From contig CAJTQP010000001.1 of NCBI GenBank assembly GCA_910578575.1, forward strand, positions 45,068-109,067: a DNA stretch of 64,000 nucleotides, read 5' to 3'. The DNA comes from an uncultured Oscillospiraceae bacterium (GTDB lineage Bacteria > Bacillota > Clostridia > Oscillospirales > Oscillospiraceae). A model generated the notes under the pieces. That model ran no database searches. It saw only the letters and a program-made list of their open reading frames with translations, and was not told the origin of the DNA. The translations under genes and the position numbers were made by a program. The stretch's first letter is position 1; each line of letters starts with the position of its first letter. Shown in pieces: positions 24,515-32,608 of the stretch.

Positions 24515-24558
24515 GGAAGGCCGGCCGCATATCCTGCGGGATATGCGGCCGGCCTTCC
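24515..24558. terminator. Perfect 20-bp hairpin before mtaB
   Basis: A perfect 20-bp inverted repeat (24515-24534 with 24539-24558) and a TGCG tetraloop, rich in GGCCGGCC. No T-run follows on the plus strand, so it may be a rho-assisted terminator, an mRNA stabiliser or a folded leader of mtaB. Confidence 0.6.
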
Positions 24559-24590
24559 TGATGAGAGGAAGTTGACACAGGAGAACCACC

Positions 24591-25898
24591 ATGCGATTTG
24601 CTTTCCACACCCTTGGCTGCAAGGTGAACCAATATGAGACCCAGGCCATGGAGGAGCTGCTGCTGGCCCGCGGCCACAAGCGGGTGCCCTTCCAGGAGGC
24701 CGCAGACGCCTATATCATCAACAGCTGCACCGTCACGGCGGTGAGCGACAAGAAATCCCGCCAGGCAGTGCGCCAGGCCAGAAAGCGGGCCCCGGAGGCC
24801 ATCGTGGCCCTGTGCGGTTGCTTCTCCCAGGTGGCCCCCCAGCAGGCGGAGGCCCTGCCGGTGGACCTCATCGGCGGCAGCGGGGACCGGTTGGGCTTCT
24901 TGCAGGCCCTGGAGGAGGTGGTGGCCCAGCGGGCCAAGCAGAAACGCCTGGACGACGCCATGCACCGCCGCAGCTTTGAAGCCCTCCCCGCCGGGGGCCT
25001 AGAGGGGCGCACCCGCGCCATGCTCAAGGTGGAGGACGGCTGCACCAATTTCTGCACCTATTGCATCATCCCCTACGCCCGTGGCCCGGTGCGCTCCCTG
25101 CCCCTAGAACAGGCGGCCCAGGAGGCGAAGGGGCTGGCGGCGGCGGGGTATCGGGAGCTCGTCCTCACCGGCATCGAGCTCTCCTCCTATGGCCGGGACC
25201 TCCCCGGCCGGCCGGGGACGGTGGAGCTCATCGAGACGGTGTGCCAGGCGGCCCCTGGCCTGCGGGTGCGCCTGGGCTCCCTGGAGCCCCGGACGGTGAC
25301 GGAGGACTTCTGCATCCGCCTGGCGGCCCTGCCGGGGCTGTGCCCCCACTTCCACCTCTCCCTGCAAAGCGGCTGCGACGAGACGTTGCAGCGGATGGGA
25401 CGGCGCTATGATACGGCTCGCTACCTCCGATCTGTGGAGCTGCTGCGGCGCCACTTTCCAAAGCCTGGCATCACCACGGACCTGATCGTGGGCTTCCCAG
25501 GGGAGACGGAGGAGGAATTCCACGAGACCTTACACTTCCTCCGCCGCTGCGCCTTTTCCCAACTGCATATCTTCCCCTACTCCCGGCGGCAGGGCACCCC
25601 GGCAGCGGACTTGCCTGGCCAGGTCCCGGAGACAGAGAAGAGGCAGCGGGCCCAGCAGGCGGCGGCGGTGGCGGAGGCGCTGCGAACAAGCTGGCTGGAG
25701 AGCTGGCTAGGGGAGCGGGTCCCCGTCCTTTTTGAGGAGGAGAAGGGTGGCCTTTGGCGGGGGCATACCCCCCAGTATATGGAGGTGCAGGTGGAAGCGC
25801 CGGGACAAGACCTCCACAATCAGATGAGAACCGTGCGCCTCACCGCCTTAGGTGGGGAAGGAGCCCTTGGGGTCCTGGAGGGAAAGGAAGGACTATGA
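24591..25898 (+). CDS. mtaB: tRNA t6A37 C2-methylthiotransferase
   Basis: A 435-residue radical-SAM methylthiotransferase that converts N6-threonylcarbamoyladenosine at tRNA position 37 to its 2-methylthio form. The N-terminal UPF0004 domain has its cluster cysteines in TLGCKVNQYETQ, INSCTVT and LCGCFSQV. The radical-SAM motif is GCTNFCTYCIIPYARG (about 145-160), and a C-terminal TRAM-like domain follows FPYSRRQGTPAADLPGQV. The GCTNFCTYC form and short length favour MtaB over MiaB or RimO. It overlaps thyA by 4 bp (ATGA). Confidence 0.93.
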   Translation: MRFAFHTLGCKVNQYETQAMEELLLARGHKRVPFQEAADAYIINSCTVTAVSDKKSRQAVRQARKRAPEAIVALCGCFSQVAPQQAEALPVDLIGGSGDRLGFLQALEEVVAQRAKQKRLDDAMHRRSFEALPAGGLEGRTRAMLKVEDGCTNFCTYCIIPYARGPVRSLPLEQAAQEAKGLAAAGYRELVLTGIELSSYGRDLPGRPGTVELIETVCQAAPGLRVRLGSLEPRTVTEDFCIRLAALPGLCPHFHLSLQSGCDETLQRMGRRYDTARYLRSVELLRRHFPKPGITTDLIVGFPGETEEEFHETLHFLRRCAFSQLHIFPYSRRQGTPAADLPGQVPETEKRQRAQQAAAVAEALRTSWLESWLGERVPVLFEEEKGGLWRGHTPQYMEVQVEAPGQDLHNQMRTVRLTALGGEGALGVLEGKEGL

Positions 25899-26725
25899 GC
25901 AGAGCAGACCAGTTGTTTATTGAAAACTGTAAGGAAATTTTGGCCCACGGGGTTTGGGACACAGACCAGCCCGTCCGCCCCCGCTGGGCCGACGGCAGCC
26001 CCGCCCACACCATCAAGCGCTTTGGCATCGTCAACCGCTACGACCTGCGGGAGGAGTTCCCCATCCAGACCATCCGGCGGATGTACCTGAAAAGTGCGGT
26101 GGATGAGATTCTGTGGATTTGGCAAAAAAAGTCCAACAACATCCACGACTTGAACAGTAAGATATGGGACGCCTGGGCGGATGAGAACGGCTCCATCGGC
26201 AAGGCCTACGGCCATCAGCTGGGGGTGAAGCACCGCTACCCAGAGGGGGAGATGGACCAGGTGGACCGGGTGCTTTTTGACTTAAAGCACAACCCTGCCT
26301 CTCGGCGCATCCTCACCAACCTGTACAACCACCACGATTTGAGCGAAATGGCCCTGTACCCCTGTGCCTGGTCCGTGACCTTCAACGTCAGCGGGAAGAC
26401 CCTCAACGCGTTGCTGAACCAGCGCTCCCAGGATATGCTCACCGCCAATGGCTGGAACGTGATGCAGTATGCGGTGCTGCTCTACATGCTGGCACAGGTG
26501 TCCGGGCTGGAGGCAGGGGAGCTGATCCATGTGATCGCCGACGCCCACATCTACGACCGTCATGTCCCCATCGTAGAGGAGATCATCGCCCGAACGCCCT
26601 ACCCGGCCCCCGAGCTGTGGCTGGACCCGGCGGTGACGGATTTCTATGCCTTTACCACGGACAGCCTCCGCCTGGAGGGCTACCAGTGCCATCCCCTGGA
26701 CCAGGAAATCCCTGTGGCGATATGA
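25895..26725 (+). CDS. thyA: Thymidylate synthase
   Basis: A 276-residue thymidylate synthase that methylates dUMP to dTMP with 5,10-methylene-THF, giving dihydrofolate. The catalytic cysteine lies in ALYPCAWSVTFNVSG near residue 160, followed by LNQRSQDMLTANGWNVMQYA, the dUMP-binding RSQD motif. The sequence is the Clostridia-type variant with CAWS where E. coli has CHAF-like residues. The start at 25895 overlaps the mtaB stop, indicating translational coupling. folA, which regenerates THF from the dihydrofolate made here, follows by 13 bp. Confidence 0.94.
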   Translation: MSRADQLFIENCKEILAHGVWDTDQPVRPRWADGSPAHTIKRFGIVNRYDLREEFPIQTIRRMYLKSAVDEILWIWQKKSNNIHDLNSKIWDAWADENGSIGKAYGHQLGVKHRYPEGEMDQVDRVLFDLKHNPASRRILTNLYNHHDLSEMALYPCAWSVTFNVSGKTLNALLNQRSQDMLTANGWNVMQYAVLLYMLAQVSGLEAGELIHVIADAHIYDRHVPIVEEIIARTPYPAPELWLDPAVTDFYAFTTDSLRLEGYQCHPLDQEIPVAI

Positions 26726-26738
26726 GGAGGAGACGCGG

Positions 26739-27239
26739 ATGAATGTGATCGTAGCGGTAGACGAAGCCTGGGCCATCGGGAAGGACGGGGACCAACTGTG
26801 CTACATCCCGGCGGACTTGAAGCGCTTCCAAGCCCTCACCAGCGGCCACGCGGTGCTCCTGGGGCGCAAGACCCTGGACACCTTCCCCGGCGGCAGGCCC
26901 CTGAAAAACCGCCGGAATCTGATCTTGTCTGGTCAGGCGGGCTTGCAGATCCAGGGGGCGGAGGTGTTTTCAAACCTGGAGGCCGCCCTAGCCGCCGCCC
27001 CAGCGGACAGCTTCGTGATCGGCGGGGAGAGCGTCTATCGTCAGGCACTACCCCACTGCCGCCGGGCATACGTGACGAAGATACAAAAGACCTTCCCCGC
27101 GGACCGATACTTCCCCGACTTGGACAGTGACCCAGCTTGGCGGCTGGTGGCGGAGGAGGGGCCCTTTCAGCATGAGGACCTGCGCTTCACCTATGCGACC
27201 TATGTGCGGGTAAATAGCGAAAACGGAACAGCTATCTAG
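26739..27239 (+). CDS. folA: Dihydrofolate reductase
   Basis: A 166-residue DHFR reducing dihydrofolate to THF with NADPH. MNVIVAVDEAWAIGKDGDQLCYIPADLKRF opens the fold (quoted in family-typical order; Asp at the PADLKRF site is the proton-relay acidic residue), then HAVLLGRKTLDTFPGGRPLKNR and FVIGGESVYRQAL bind NADPH. GGAGGAG before the ATG at 26739. Last gene of mtaB-thyA-folA, a functional pairing with thymidylate synthase. Two hairpins follow. Confidence 0.94.
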   Translation: MNVIVAVDEAWAIGKDGDQLCYIPADLKRFQALTSGHAVLLGRKTLDTFPGGRPLKNRRNLILSGQAGLQIQGAEVFSNLEAALAAAPADSFVIGGESVYRQALPHCRRAYVTKIQKTFPADRYFPDLDSDPAWRLVAEEGPFQHEDLRFTYATYVRVNSENGTAI

Positions 27240-27263
27240 GCTCCCTCCAGGAGGGAGGCTTTT
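27240..27263 (+). terminator. folA terminator
   Basis: CTCCCTC and GAGGGAG pair around a CAG loop directly after the folA stop, followed by GCTTTT. Confidence 0.7.
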
Positions 27264-27275
27264 GGCCAAACAAGA

Positions 27276-27309
27276 AAACCGTCCCCGTGCTTGAAAGGGG
27301 ACGGTTTTT
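27276..27309. terminator. Bidirectional terminator
   Basis: AAACCGTCCCC pairs with GGGGACGGTTT, with T-runs on both outward sides. It stops both the folA transcript and the convergent methyltransferase gene. Confidence 0.88.
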
Positions 27310-27320
27310 CAACGATTGCT

Positions 27321-27992
27321 TTATTTTTTCCCAACGATCACGGCGAATTTCTGACAGGCGTAAACGCATTGGACTGTGGGGAAGCGGCAAGTGGAGAGCA
27401 TTTCCATCTCTTGTGCCACGGAGCACTCCCGGTCAAACTTCCTGCGCTCTTTCCAAGCGGCCAGGTCCTGCAAAGTCAAGCCGCTGCTTGCGAGCTGACC
27501 TTCCCAGTAAGAATCGTACCAGTCGTTCATCTCTTCCTGTCCTGCGCAAAACTGGTCGTAGTTGACAAACAGCCCTCCAGGGGGAAGGGTGTCGTAAATC
27601 CTTTGGAACAGCGACCGCTTCTCTCCGTCCTCCAAATGGTGGATGGACAGGGCAGAGACAATCAGGTCAAACCCGCCGGAGGGCAGGGCCTTGGCGTAGT
27701 CCAGGGTCTGGTAGGATACGTTGTCTAAGCCGGCAAAGCGCTTGCGGGCGACGTTGAGCATTTCATCCGCGATGTCCACCAGCACATACGCCGCGCCGGG
27801 GAAGTGCCGGTACCAGAAAGAGGTCAAAAGGCCCGTCCCGGCTCCCAGGTCCAATACCCGCTTGGGGGCGGGAAGGTTGGCGGCAAGGAAGGTGGTCGTG
27901 CCTTGATAATAGTCATCGAAACAGGGAATGAACCGCTTCCGGTTGGCGTCGTATTCCTGGGCGATGGCGTTGAATTGTGCTTCTATTGACAT
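27321..27992 (-). CDS. Class I SAM-dependent methyltransferase
   Basis: A 223-residue cytoplasmic methyltransferase of the Rossmann type. SAM-binding motif I is VLDLGAGTGLLTSFW near residue 40, with the acidic end of strand 2 in YVLVDIADEML, and motif III-like FDLIVSALSIHHLEDGEK near residue 108. The SIHHL segment is common in methyltransferases acting on small molecules such as lipids or quinones. No neighbour suggests a substrate, so the target is unknown. Confidence 0.85.
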   Translation of the reverse strand: MSIEAQFNAIAQEYDANRKRFIPCFDDYYQGTTTFLAANLPAPKRVLDLGAGTGLLTSFWYRHFPGAAYVLVDIADEMLNVARKRFAGLDNVSYQTLDYAKALPSGGFDLIVSALSIHHLEDGEKRSLFQRIYDTLPPGGLFVNYDQFCAGQEEMNDWYDSYWEGQLASSGLTLQDLAAWKERRKFDRECSVAQEMEMLSTCRFPTVQCVYACQKFAVIVGKK

Positions 27993-28033
27993 AGTTGAGT
28001 ATCATCCTTTATTGTTGACAAGGAAAAGTGGCC

Positions 28034-28061
28034 TTGACAAAATCCGACAACATAGTATAAT
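28034..28061 (+). promoter_or_regulatory. Promoter of the small toxin mRNA
   Basis: TTGACA (28034-28039), 16-bp spacer, TATAAT (28056-28061). The transcript would start near 28068 and run about 280 nt to the terminator at 28314-28352. Confidence 0.82.
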
Positions 28062-28136
28062 AAAGTTGCCAAGCCCGTTCGTAGGGGTTTGGACAGAAGA
28101 GGCGCTGCCATAAACGGTAGGCGGTACAGCCGATAT

Positions 28137-28150
28137 CCTCCGAAAGGGGG
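28137..28150 (+). promoter_or_regulatory. Shine-Dalgarno hidden in a GAAA hairpin
   Basis: CCTCC (28137-28141) can pair with GGGGG (28146-28150) across a GAAA tetraloop, covering most of the very strong ribosome site AAGGGGGTGAGG that precedes the ATG at 28158. Confidence 0.6.
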
Positions 28151-28157
28151 TGAGGCG

Positions 28158-28241
28158 ATGCCAATAACGCTTACGTTACATATCTTCGGATACACTGTAA
28201 CGATTAAGATAAAAGGCAGAAACCGCCACCCTGCCCGGTGA
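28158..28241 (+). CDS. 27-residue peptide, probable type I toxin
   Basis: A 27-residue peptide starting MPITLTLHIFGYTVTIKI and ending in a basic NRHPAR tail. The first 18 residues are hydrophobic with beta-branched residues, compatible with membrane insertion. It has a near-perfect Shine-Dalgarno (AAGGGGGTGAGG), a strong promoter at 28034-28061, and its stop codon lies within a hairpin (28219-28248). A convergent consensus promoter on the minus strand (28307-28334) should make an antisense RNA across its 3' half. This arrangement matches type I toxin-antitoxin loci of Gram-positive bacteria (TxpA/RatA, BsrG/SR4 style). The peptide is not similar to Fst, TxpA or BsrG that I can see; toxicity is inference. 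Confidence 0.65.
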   Translation: MPITLTLHIFGYTVTIKIKGRNRHPAR

Positions 28242-28248
28242 CGGTTTC
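28219..28248. terminator. Hairpin over the toxin stop codon
   Basis: GAAACCG-C-CACC pairs with GGTG-A-CGGTTTC (one mismatch). On the minus strand it is followed by TGCCTTTTATC, so it can end the antisense RNA near 28210-28219. Confidence 0.65.
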
Positions 28249-28270
28249 TCATGAAACCTTAAACCACTAG

Positions 28271-28302
28271 GGCTGTACCGCAAACCGGCGGCGCCCGTCT
28301 GT
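28271..28302 (-). repeat. Repeats shared by toxin leader and antisense RNA
   Basis: The minus strand here reads ACAGACGGGCGCCGCC then CGGTTTGCGGTACAGCC. The same two elements, in the same order, occur on the plus strand in the toxin leader (28093-28109 and 28115-28131, 15 of 17 identical in the second). The toxin mRNA can thus pair its own 5' leader (GCGGTACAGCC, 28121-28131) with its 3' part (28271-28281). Confidence 0.75.
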
Positions 28303-28306
28303 ATCT

Positions 28307-28334
28307 ATTATACCGCACCCTCCGCGTTTGTCAA
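28307..28334 (-). promoter_or_regulatory. Antisense RNA promoter
   Basis: On the minus strand TTGACA (28334-28329), 16-bp spacer, TATAAT (28312-28307). The -35 lies in the loop of the toxin mRNA terminator. The RNA would start near 28300 and run into the toxin gene. Confidence 0.8.
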
Positions 28335-28352
28335 GCGGGCGGTGCGTTTTTT
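28314..28352 (+). terminator. Toxin mRNA terminator
   Basis: CGCACC-CT-CCGC pairs with GCGG-GC-GGTGCG and is followed by TTTTTT, 72 bp after the peptide stop. Confidence 0.88.
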
Positions 28353-28717
28353 CATGCCTGCTGGGGCAAAATCTCCAAGATATGCCCATCCGGGTCCCGG
28401 ATGAAATAGATGCCGGAGGGCAGCTCGTCGAAGATGAGGCCCTGCTCTTTATGCCGGGCCTTCAGTGTGTCGAAGTCGTCGGCCACCAGGGCCACGTGGG
28501 GGGTGTCGTCCCCTAAGTGGAAGGGCTCGCTGCGGTCTAGCTCCTGGCACAGCTCCAACTGGAATTCGGTGACGCCGTCCCCCAGAAAGACCAGCGCCCA
28601 GTTGCGCTCTGGCATGGACAGCTCCCGCTGGGGAGTGAGGCCCAGGGCTTCCTGGTAAAAGCGCAAGCTGCGGGGCAGGTCCAGAACGTGGACGCAGGCG
28701 TGTTTCAATGTGGTCAT
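28352..28717 (-). CDS. VOC / glyoxalase-family protein
   Basis: A 121-residue vicinal-oxygen-chelate protein resembling lactoylglutathione lyase. It starts MTTLKHACVHVLDLPRSLRF, with the metal-binding His in HACVHV, and later HVALVADDFDTLKARH and IYFIRDPDGHILEIL, whose final Glu is the expected metal ligand. These two beta-alpha-beta-beta-beta modules make one VOC barrel. AGGAGG before the ATG at 28717 fixes the start. The substrate could be a methylglyoxal adduct or another small molecule. Single gene. Confidence 0.88.
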   Translation of the reverse strand: MTTLKHACVHVLDLPRSLRFYQEALGLTPQRELSMPERNWALVFLGDGVTEFQLELCQELDRSEPFHLGDDTPHVALVADDFDTLKARHKEQGLIFDELPSGIYFIRDPDGHILEILPQQA

Positions 28718-28943
28718 GGATGAAAACCTCCTGTTGTTGGTGTCATCTGGGCAATATGGGAGGATTATAGCACATTCCACCAGGGAGAAAAAGAGCACGG
28801 GCCATGAATTTTTGCAAAAAGACTAGGCAAACGGAAGAAAATGGGGTATGATACCTGTATTGTAGCTTAAAAAACCCAGGGACCCGGCCTGGAGGCCGAA
28901 GCAATACAGCAACCAGGCAAATAGAAAAGGAGGGGGTCACACA

Positions 28944-30548
28944 ATGAAATTGACCTTTTTCGGCGCGGCGAAGGCTGTCACTGGCAGCTGCCACTGCGTG
29001 GAGGTAAACGGAAAGAAAATCCTCATTGACTGCGGCTTGCAGCAGGGGAGGGACGAGCAGGACAACAGTGTCCTGGACTTCGCCCCCAACTACATTGATT
29101 ATGTGGTGGTCACCCACGCCCACATCGACCACTCCGGCCGGATCCCCCTGCTCATCAAGCAGGGCTTCCAGGGCCAAATTTTCACCACCCGCCTCACCGG
29201 GCAGCTCATGTCCATCATGCTCCGGGACTCCGCCCACATCCAGGAGATGGAGGCCCAGTGGAAGAACCAGAAGGGCAAGCGGGCCGGCCGGGAGCCGGTG
29301 GAGCCTCTGTACACCGTGGCCGATGCCGAGCAGGTGGACGATCACCTGTTCACCGTAGAGTACGGCGAGACAGTGGAGCTCTTTGAAGGGGTGAAGATCC
29401 GCTTCATCGATGCCGGCCACCTGTTGGGCTCCGCCTGCGTGGAGATGTGGCTGAAGGAAGGGGACGTGGAGAAGAAGATCCTCTTCTCCGGGGACCTGGG
29501 CAACATCAACCAGCCGGTCATTCGGGATCCCTCCTACATCCGGGGGGCGGACTATGTGGTCATGGAGAGCACTTATGGCGACCGGAACCATGAGCCTGTG
29601 GCCTCCTACACCGCGGAGCTGGCCAAGATCATCGACGACACCTTTGCCAAGGGGGGGAACGTCATCATCCCCGCCTTTGCTGTGGGCCGGACCCAGGAGC
29701 TTTTGTACTTCATGCGGGAGATGAAGCGGGACGGCATGGTAAAGAGCAACCCCGACTTCACCGTGGTGGTGGACTCCCCCCTGGCCAACGAGGCCACCAA
29801 GATCTTCTCCGGGGACCTGCGGGGCTACCTGGACGAGGAGGCCATCGAGGTGATCCAGGGGGGTGAGCGGCTGTTCACCTTCCCCGGCCTGATGATGACC
29901 GAGAGCAGCGAGGAGTCCAAGATGCTGAACATGGACAAGGCCTCCAAGGTGATCATCTCCGCTTCCGGCATGTGCGACGCGGGGCGGATCCGCCACCACC
30001 TGAAGCACAACCTGTGGCGGGAGGAGTGCGCCATCGTGTTTGTGGGCTACCAGGGGGAGGGCACCCTGGGCCGCCATCTCCTCAACGGTGCCAACCAGGT
30101 GCGGCTGTTCGGGGAGGACATCAAGGTCAACGCCACCATCCATAACTTCAAGGGCCTGTCCTCCCACGCGGACCGGGATCATCTCCTCAAATGGATCGAA
30201 GCGGTGGACGAGCCTGCCCCCCAGCAGGTTTTCGTGGTCCACGGCGACCCCCAGGTGACGGAGATTTTTGCCAACAGCCTCCGGGAGCGGGGAATGCCCG
30301 CCCACGCGCCTCTCTACGAAGAGGTGTTCGACCTGGCCGCCAACAAGATGCTGGCTGCCGGCGTGGAGCTGGAGCCCAAGAAGGTCAGCTACGAGTCTGT
30401 GGGACATGTGTCTGTGGCTTACCACGAGCTGGAAGTGGCGGCCATGGACCTGATGGCCATCATCCGCGCCAGCAAGGGCGGGGCCAACAAGGACCTGAAG
30501 AAGATGACCGCCCAGATTCGAGCCATGGCCGAAAAGTGGCAGTCTTAA
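28944..30548 (+). CDS. MBL-fold beta-CASP RNA hydrolase-like protein
   Basis: A 534-residue metallo-beta-lactamase fold protein with a beta-CASP domain, the architecture of RNA nucleases such as Ysh1/CPSF73-like bacterial enzymes. Zinc ligands are in VVVTHAHIDHSGRIPLL (HxHxDH, near residue 55), DAGHLLGSACVEM and SGDLGNINQPV, and the beta-CASP part shows ESTYGDRNHEP, IIPAFAVGRTQELLYFM, SASGMCDAGRIRHHL and SSHADRDHLLKW. A C-terminal extension of about 80 residues follows the fold. AGGAGGGGG precedes the ATG. It could act in RNA turnover; no partner gene is adjacent. Confidence 0.92.
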   Translation: MKLTFFGAAKAVTGSCHCVEVNGKKILIDCGLQQGRDEQDNSVLDFAPNYIDYVVVTHAHIDHSGRIPLLIKQGFQGQIFTTRLTGQLMSIMLRDSAHIQEMEAQWKNQKGKRAGREPVEPLYTVADAEQVDDHLFTVEYGETVELFEGVKIRFIDAGHLLGSACVEMWLKEGDVEKKILFSGDLGNINQPVIRDPSYIRGADYVVMESTYGDRNHEPVASYTAELAKIIDDTFAKGGNVIIPAFAVGRTQELLYFMREMKRDGMVKSNPDFTVVVDSPLANEATKIFSGDLRGYLDEEAIEVIQGGERLFTFPGLMMTESSEESKMLNMDKASKVIISASGMCDAGRIRHHLKHNLWREECAIVFVGYQGEGTLGRHLLNGANQVRLFGEDIKVNATIHNFKGLSSHADRDHLLKWIEAVDEPAPQQVFVVHGDPQVTEIFANSLRERGMPAHAPLYEEVFDLAANKMLAAGVELEPKKVSYESVGHVSVAYHELEVAAMDLMAIIRASKGGANKDLKKMTAQIRAMAEKWQS

Positions 30549-30621
30549 AACCAAAGCGATCACAGGGACAGGCGCGGGGACAGGACGTGTCCCCGCGCCT
30601 CCTTTGGAAGGAGAAAGAGGC

Positions 30622-32529
30622 ATGAGACGTTTTTTATCCCGCGCACTGGCGCTGATCCTATGCCTGAGCCTGTGCCTGGCCCCGGCGGTCCAGGCTCTGA
30701 CAGCGGACCAGCTCAAAGAGCTTTTACAGGAGCACTATTTGAATGACATCCCCCAGGCCGCCCTGGATGCCCAGACGGTGGAGGAGGTCATCGAGGCCCT
30801 GAACGACCCCTACACGGTGTACATGAACGCGGAGGAATACCAGGCCATGCTGGACAGCATGTCAGACCAGCAGGTGGTGGGCATCGGCATCTCCGCCACC
30901 GCCACAGAGGAGGGACTGTTGGTCATGGGGACATACGGCGGCTCCCCCGCCCAGAAGGCGGGCCTGGTGGCCGGGGACATTATCATCCGGGTGGAGGACC
31001 ACGACACCGCCGGGGAGACGGCAGAGACCATCACCACCTGGCTGCGAGGGGAAGAGGGCAGCCGGGTGACCATCCTGGTCCGCCACGCCAACGGGCGGGA
31101 GCAGGCCTACACCATCCCACGGGCCCAGGTGAAGATCCCCGCCACAGTGACGGAGAAGCTGGAGGACAGCTCCATCGGGTACATCAACTGCACCACCTTC
31201 GGTGAGGAGACCTTAGGCCATTTCACTGAGGGTACCCAGGCTTACGACGACGTGAATTTGTGGATCGTGGACCTGCGCAACAACGGCGGCGGGGACGTCT
31301 ATGCCGTTACCCAGACCTTGGGCACCTTCCTGGGGGAGGGGACTATGTTCTACCTTCGGGATGGGGAGGGGAAGTATTACTACTACGCTTCCAGTCAGGA
31401 GAGCACCACCATCTACCCCGCCATCGTCCTCACCAGCTCCATGACCGCCTCCGCCGCGGAGATCTTCGCCCTGGCGGTGAAGGACCAGGCTGGTGGGTTG
31501 GTGATTGGCTCCCACACCTTTGGCAAGGGGGTGGCCCAGCTGATCCTCAGCGAGACCCAACTGCCAGAGACCTTTGACGAGGGGGATGCCCTCAAACTCA
31601 CCGCCTATCAGTATTACGGCTTCGAGGGCAACACCGCCCAGAACATCGGTGTGGTCCCCGACCTGCTGGTGGCGGCGGAGGACGCCGACGAGATCGCCCA
31701 GCTCTTTTCCTCCCAGGCCCCCGCCGGGGGCACCGACGGCTGGCTGCGGCTGCACCTGGGGGGCTGGCGCTGGTATGTGGAGATATCCAAGGCCATGACG
31801 GCGGAAAACGCCCCCTACTTTGCAGAACTGCTCTCTGCCCTGCCCCCCAGCGCGGAGCTATACCTGGGCAGCGGGGCAGATTGGACCCGGACCACCGCCG
31901 CCCAGGTGGCGGCCAGCACCGGCGTGTCCGGCTACGCCCCGCGGGTATTCAACGACGTGGCGGGCCGGGACTGCGAGCGGGCGGCCAACACCCTGCACAC
32001 CTACGCCATGCTCAACGGCTATGCCGACGGCAGCTTCCGCCCCGACGGCACCATCACCCGCGCGGAGTTCTGTGCCCTGCTGTGCCAGGCCATGGGGCTG
32101 CGTATGCCTGCCCAGGACTATCATTTTACCGACGTGGCAGAGGACGCCTGGTATTACCGCTATATCCAAGGCGCGGTGGGGGCAGGCTACATGAACGGCG
32201 TGGGAGAGGGCCGCTTCGACCCCCAGGGGCTGGTGACCCATGAGCAGATGATCACGGTGTTGGGCCGCATGAGCGCGGAGCTGAACATGACCCTGCGTAG
32301 CGCCTCCCAAGCCGTTCCCGCCCAGACCGGCGTGCCGGGGAGCTATAGCGACTGGGCCCAGCCCTGGGCGTGGCTGCTGGCCAAGAGCCAGAAGAACGTG
32401 CTGGGCAGGCCCTTGAACCTGCTTTACGACGAGCTGGAACACATCGCCCCCCAGACCCCCTCCACCAGAGGGGAGACGGCCCAGGTGCTGTATAATATCT
32501 ACTACGCGGTATCAGTCATCAACTACTGA
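30622..32529 (+). CDS. Secreted S41 protease with PDZ and SLH domains
   Basis: A 635-residue exported C-terminal-processing-type serine protease. Residues 1-24 are a signal peptide (RFLSRALALILCLSLCLAP). A PDZ domain follows (GIGISATATEEGLLVMG, GSPAQKAGLVAGDIIIRV), then the S41 catalytic domain with LRNNGGGD, the serine in SMTASAAEIFALAVKD and the lysine in IGSHTFGKGVAQL. The C-terminal quarter (about 440-635) holds SLH domains (NTLHTYAMLNGYADGSFRPD; FTDVAEDAWYYRYIQGAV), so the protease is probably held at the cell wall. AAGGAGAAAGAGG supports the ATG at 30622. Confidence 0.92.
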   Translation: MRRFLSRALALILCLSLCLAPAVQALTADQLKELLQEHYLNDIPQAALDAQTVEEVIEALNDPYTVYMNAEEYQAMLDSMSDQQVVGIGISATATEEGLLVMGTYGGSPAQKAGLVAGDIIIRVEDHDTAGETAETITTWLRGEEGSRVTILVRHANGREQAYTIPRAQVKIPATVTEKLEDSSIGYINCTTFGEETLGHFTEGTQAYDDVNLWIVDLRNNGGGDVYAVTQTLGTFLGEGTMFYLRDGEGKYYYYASSQESTTIYPAIVLTSSMTASAAEIFALAVKDQAGGLVIGSHTFGKGVAQLILSETQLPETFDEGDALKLTAYQYYGFEGNTAQNIGVVPDLLVAAEDADEIAQLFSSQAPAGGTDGWLRLHLGGWRWYVEISKAMTAENAPYFAELLSALPPSAELYLGSGADWTRTTAAQVAASTGVSGYAPRVFNDVAGRDCERAANTLHTYAMLNGYADGSFRPDGTITRAEFCALLCQAMGLRMPAQDYHFTDVAEDAWYYRYIQGAVGAGYMNGVGEGRFDPQGLVTHEQMITVLGRMSAELNMTLRSASQAVPAQTGVPGSYSDWAQPWAWLLAKSQKNVLGRPLNLLYDELEHIAPQTPSTRGETAQVLYNIYYAVSVINY

Positions 32530-32546
32530 TAGAACAACAAATCAAA

Positions 32547-32598
32547 CAAAAACCATCGGGACGGCCCAGAGAAAAGGGCTGTCCCGATGGTTTGATTT
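32547..32598. terminator. Bidirectional terminator
   Basis: AAACCATCGGGAC pairs with GTCCCGATGGTTT, extended by GCCC/GGGC, with T-rich flanks on both sides, between the convergent S41 protease and DUF5693 genes. Confidence 0.9.
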
Positions 32599-32608
32599 TT
32601 GGACGGGT

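Noticed and set aside
28034..28352. Direct par/Fst-type locus
   Set aside because: The shared repeats are inverted, not direct, and the peptide does not resemble Fst, so only the general type I layout is claimed.
28743..30716. Long open frame opposite the beta-CASP hydrolase gene
   Set aside because: Same GC effect; the plus-strand product carries all the expected motifs.
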